8,509 bases of DNA, taken from positions 1 through 8,509 of the forward strand of contig JAFZTG010000107.1 of the NCBI GenBank assembly GCA_017618935.1. The letters are read 5' to 3'. Shown here one piece after another: positions 7,029 to 8,509 of this stretch. A program made the translations under genes and the position numbers. This stretch comes from Bacteroidales bacterium (GTDB taxonomy: Bacteria; Bacteroidota; Bacteroidia; Bacteroidales; UBA1715). Numbering within the stretch: the first letter of the stretch is position 1; each line of letters opens with the position of its first letter. The notes below the pieces were generated by a model that searched no databases, was not told the origin of the DNA, and was given only the letters and a program-made list of their open reading frames with translations.

Positions 7029-7541
7029 ATGCTTGCAGGAAGAAAAAATCCCGTCGTGTTGGCACGTTCGTACGACTATGCTGATTTTGCCACGTTGCAA
7101 ATTCGTGCCGCTATGGACTTTGGCTCGTTGTTGCTTGACGGTTTCTTGAACGGCGTAATGATTCAATCTTCGCATTTTACAGAAAATCAATTAGTTGATC
7201 TTTCGTTTGCCATATTGCAGGCTTCTCGTTCCCGATTCGAAAAAACGGAATATATCTCGTGTCCTTCGTGTGGAAGAACATTGTACGACATAGAGAAAGC
7301 CTTAGCTGAGGTGAAGGCGAAAACGTCGCATCTGAAAGGATTGAAAATAGCCGTGATGGGCTGCATTGTCAATGGTCCCGGCGAAATGAGCGATGCCGAT
7401 TATGGCTACATGGGAGCAGGGAAAGGCACGGTTAATTTGTATAAAAAACAAACGCTTGTTTGTCGCAATATCCCCGAGACCGAAGCAGTACAGGCACTGA
7501 TTCAGTTGATAAAAGATAATGGAGATTGGAAGGAGAAGTGA
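7029..7541 (+). CDS. ispG: IspG C-terminal [4Fe-4S] domain, separated from the N-terminal part by an in-frame stop
   Basis: 170 residues from ATG 7029. This is the iron-sulfur domain of IspG. Cluster ligands are Cys78 and Cys81 in ISCPSCGR and Cys112 in VMGCIVNGPGE, with Glu119 of the NGPGE motif completing the site as in known IspG structures. The GKGTVNLYKK segment (131-140) and the preceding IRAAMDFGSLLLDG (25-38) are also typical. It lies in the same frame as the upstream half, only 12 nt after its TGA. An ATG at this spot could permit reinitiation and hence a two-piece enzyme, but no ribosome binding site is seen. More likely this is the tail of one gene of about 580 codons (5799-7541) that carries a nonsense mutation or a base-call error. 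All expected functional residues are intact, which argues against long-standing pseudogenisation. Confidence 0.88.
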   Translation: MLAGRKNPVVLARSYDYADFATLQIRAAMDFGSLLLDGFLNGVMIQSSHFTENQLVDLSFAILQASRSRFEKTEYISCPSCGRTLYDIEKALAEVKAKTSHLKGLKIAVMGCIVNGPGEMSDADYGYMGAGKGTVNLYKKQTLVCRNIPETEAVQALIQLIKDNGDWKEK

Positions 7542-7548
7542 TTCTCGC

Positions 7549-7585
7549 AAAAAAAAAATTACCGACTTAATGTTCCTATGGAACA
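7549..7585 (-). terminator. Possible weak terminator for the minus-strand operon
   Basis: A 6-bp perfect stem with a 3-nt loop (TGTTCC-TAT-GGAACA, 7571-7585) lies in the 64-bp gap between convergent genes. Read on the minus strand it is followed about 12 nt later by ten consecutive T residues (A-run 7549-7558 on the plus strand). The separation between stem and T-tract is longer than in a classical intrinsic terminator, so this is tentative. On the plus strand there is no T-tract after the stem. Confidence 0.3.
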
Positions 7586-7605
7586 AGCCAACGTTCATAT
7601 CCTCA

Positions 7606-8172
7606 TCAATCGAATGGAATTATGTAAGAAAGTTCTTTCATGTGAGCAATGATTCCATCGCAGATTTCCTCGTTAAAGTGCCGCAATGCCTTATAAAACA
7701 AATCATTCGGGAAATGTATAAACATATCGTCGTTGAAAAATTTTATTATACAATGACAACTGTTGTACTTTGTACGTGTTTCGTCAAATTCAACTGAATC
7801 AAATTGAGGAATCCCTTTTTCCATAATCGACAATTTACTGTCAGCCAACTGAAAACGTGAACTTCCTTCAAACGAAAATGGGAACACCAATGCACCAATC
7901 ACCAAAATATCTCTTGAAACGCAAGCGTTCATGATTGACAGTACTGTCAAGTCATCGTCGCCACCAAGACAATTCAGCAAACATACATATTTCACGTTTT
8001 GGGGAACAACCAACTTCAGCATTGATTGCCATTGAGCATCGGCGGAATCAAAATAAACATCTTTGCGGATTGTAGCCACGGAAAAATGTTCCGAAAGTTT
8101 TTCCATGTTTTGTTCCACTATGTTGATTGCCCCGTCGCCAACGGCAAGCAGTAAAACGTTATTCTCGTTCAT
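7606..8172 (-). CDS. Short, divergent FtsZ-like (tubulin-fold) protein lacking the C-terminal subdomain
   Basis: 188 residues, start ATG at 8172. The order of features follows the FtsZ GTPase subdomain. A first strand and T1-like loop read VLLLAVGDGAINIVEQNM (6-23; FtsZ has GVGGGGxNAVNxM). FDSADAQ (41-47) occupies the place of NTDAQ. CLGGDDDLTV (68-77) replaces the tubulin signature GGGTGTG. VFPFSFEGSSR (96-106) closely matches the KPFxFEGxxR segment. CIIKFFNDDMF (141-151) resembles LIVIPNDKLL, and the final helix (159-181) resembles H7. The protein then ends, about where the catalytic T7 loop and C-terminal subdomain would begin; ordinary FtsZ is over 300 residues. The weak T4 loop suggests poor or no GTP hydrolysis. 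It lies 5 bp downstream of the mreB-like gene and is presumably cotranscribed. The FtsZ relationship is my inference from motif order, strongest at the FEGSSR segment. Confidence 0.6.
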   Translation of the reverse strand: MNENNVLLLAVGDGAINIVEQNMEKLSEHFSVATIRKDVYFDSADAQWQSMLKLVVPQNVKYVCLLNCLGGDDDLTVLSIMNACVSRDILVIGALVFPFSFEGSSRFQLADSKLSIMEKGIPQFDSVEFDETRTKYNSCHCIIKFFNDDMFIHFPNDLFYKALRHFNEEICDGIIAHMKELSYIIPFD

Positions 8173-8177
8173 TTCTT

Positions 8178-8509
8178 TTACAATTTTATAATAAACTGAT
8201 TTTCCTCTAAATTCTTCAGTGCCATTTCAACGCCTTGTGCAACGGAATAAAATGTATCGTCAACGAGTTTGACTTTAATTTTAGTCTTTCTGCTCAAACG
8301 TTCAGCTAAACCATATAGCATTGCTCCTCCACCCGACAGCCAAATTCCGTCAACAGCAAAGTCGTTGAACAATTCAGGGGGGACACGTTCCAGTACGTTT
8401 GACACGGCATTTTCTATCTTCGTCAGTGGTTCGTGCAGCCATTCGGCTATTTCGTTCGGAGAAAGTTTTACTTCGATTTGCTCAGCCGTGACTATGTGCG
8501 CTCCAGAAA
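8178..8509 (-). CDS. mreB: MreB-like actin homologue, C-terminal part (gene runs off the window)
   Basis: About 110 C-terminal residues; the frame is open to the window edge, and the GTG at 8405 is internal rather than a start. MreB forms membrane-associated actin-like filaments that guide cell-wall synthesis and rod shape. Recognisable parts are EIAEWLHEPLTKIENAVSNVL, VPPEL and the C-terminal nucleotide-binding motif GIWLSGGGAMLYGL (family: GIVLTGGGALLxGL). The usual AEDPLxxVxxGT segment is here VDDTFYSVAQGV, so this copy is more divergent than a housekeeping MreB and may be a paralogue. It is followed after 5 bp by the FtsZ-like gene, not by mreC as in a standard mreBCD cluster. MreB family membership is well supported; whether this is the principal MreB cannot be judged from a third of the protein. 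Confidence 0.82.
   Translation of the reverse strand, partial: SGAHIVTAEQIEVKLSPNEIAEWLHEPLTKIENAVSNVLERVPPELFNDFAVDGIWLSGGGAMLYGLAERLSRKTKIKVKLVDDTFYSVAQGVEMALKNLEENQFIIKL

Noticed and set aside
7014..7036. UGA in ispG as a selenocysteine codon, with a GCAA-TGC-TTGC hairpin 10 nt downstream.
   Set aside because: The stem is only 4 bp and its loop lacks the G-rich features of a bacterial SECIS. I know of no conserved Cys at this position in IspG, and it is not near the active site.
7519..7797. Plus-strand open frame of 92 codons running from the end of ispG into the FtsZ-like gene.
   Set aside because: It overlaps the ispG stop in another frame and is antisense to the FtsZ-like gene; no recognisable features.
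1..8509. tRNA or rRNA genes, CRISPR arrays, insertion sequences and long direct repeats.
   Set aside because: Nearly all bases are occupied by recognisable genes; the two gaps (3739-3797 and 7542-7605) are too short and show none of these features.

Overview
The window looks like a chromosomal segment from a member of the Bacteroidota, most likely Bacteroidales. This rests on five things seen in the sequence: a PafA-type alkaline phosphatase family protein, a periplasm-to-outer-membrane beta-barrel protein with a Bacteroidota-style signal peptide, a long (about 580-codon) plant-like IspG, moderately AT-rich coding DNA, and starts that lack Shine-Dalgarno sequences. The only clear intergenic gap on the plus strand also carries a TAnnTTTG-type -7 box. 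No species can be named from the sequence alone.

Plus strand, 1-7541. A 5'-truncated nadC (NAD synthesis) is followed 3 bp later by a secreted PafA-superfamily protein. A small outer-membrane beta-barrel protein overlaps that gene by 4 bp (ATGA), and an FkbM-family methyltransferase overlaps the barrel gene by 4 bp in the same way. These four genes look like one transcription unit. After a 59-bp gap with a candidate promoter come glgB (a branching enzyme resembling eukaryotic GBE) and, 6 bp later, ispG (MEP isoprenoid pathway). The ispG reading frame is interrupted by a single in-frame TGA, giving two same-frame halves of 405 and 170 codons.

Minus strand, 8509-7606. The 3' part of an mreB-like actin gene is followed after 5 bp by a 188-residue protein that I read as a divergent FtsZ. 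It covers only the nucleotide-binding subdomain through helix H7 and has a degraded GGGTGTG loop. This operon converges on ispG, with a small hairpin and a T-tract between them.

Two features stand out. The PafA-like protein appears to have lost most of its metal-binding and catalytic residues while remaining an intact, tightly packed open frame, so it may be a secreted pseudo-phosphatase working with the adjacent barrel protein. The mreB-like plus truncated FtsZ-like pair may be an accessory cytoskeletal module combining actin and tubulin folds. The ispG stop and a possible frameshift at the end of the FkbM gene are either sequence errors or real lesions, and cannot be resolved from the window alone.
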